This document shows, piece by piece, positions 16,619-16,649 of a DNA stretch of 16,649 nucleotides. The position numbers were made by a program, and so were the translations under genes. This DNA comes from Beroe ovata (lineage: Eukaryota; Ctenophora; Nuda; Beroida; Beroidae). The notes under the pieces were generated by a model. That model was not told the origin of the DNA. It saw only the letters and a list, made by a program, of their open reading frames with translations, and ran no database searches. The first letter of the stretch is position 1; each line of letters opens with the position of its first letter. Where the stretch lies: the NCBI GenBank assembly GCA_946803715.1, contig CAMPET010000034.1:133015-149663 (forward strand), written 5' to 3'.

Positions 16619-16649
<31 letters not shown>
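16614..16649. repeat. (GT)n microsatellite at the window edge
   Basis: A GT dinucleotide tract with two TTG interruptions runs into the end of the window; its full length is not visible. Confidence 0.95.

Overview
The window is eukaryotic nuclear DNA: AT-rich, mostly non-coding, with a protein-coding gene split by GT-AG introns, a tRNA gene with internal pol III promoter boxes, CA/GT microsatellites and several tandem repeats. I cannot place the species. The long dinucleotide tracts, 0.15-1.8 kb introns and apparently high allelic divergence would suit an invertebrate metazoan or a protist, but that is inference.

Positions 1-4953 are the 3' part of one plus-strand gene for a PP2C (PPM-family, Mg/Mn-dependent) Ser/Thr protein phosphatase. 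Its sequence is closest in my reading to the fungal Ptc2/Ptc3 and animal PPM1G type. Seven exons join in phase to give 273 residues ending at a TGA. They carry all the expected catalytic motifs. Only the exon or exons for the first 20 or so residues lie upstream of the window. The introns are rich in tandem repeats: a 172-bp repeat and a GACACC-rich field upstream of the first visible exon, an 18-bp minisatellite in the next intron, a C-rich (G4-capable on the minus strand) tract in the next, and a 20-bp minisatellite in the one after. The 1.78-kb intron contains a complete tRNA-Leu(UAA) gene on the same strand, preceded by a CG-rich inverted repeat.

Positions 4954-7350 are intergenic: a 3' flank, a 16-bp palindrome with a CACGTG E-box, a perfect 12-bp-arm hairpin, a weak candidate two-exon gene of unknown function (6073-6711), a CT-rich stretch and a second hairpin. 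Positions 7350-9130 are a direct array of about three 545-bp units, each with a CRE-like/TATA-like motif.

Positions 8974-10884 and 10886-12758 are two copies of the same roughly 1.9-kb sequence in direct orientation, and the junction is exactly the single N at 10885. This looks more like two allelic contig ends placed side by side than a real duplication. From 12760 to the end I see no convincing gene: AT-rich DNA, a second N (14084) at the end of a CA microsatellite, small palindromes, a degenerate GAGT-rich field, and a GT microsatellite at the window edge. I found no transposase, reverse transcriptase, CRISPR or other recognisable novel system. The most useful points are the probable false duplication, the nested tRNA gene and the possible alternative splicing of the phosphatase gene.
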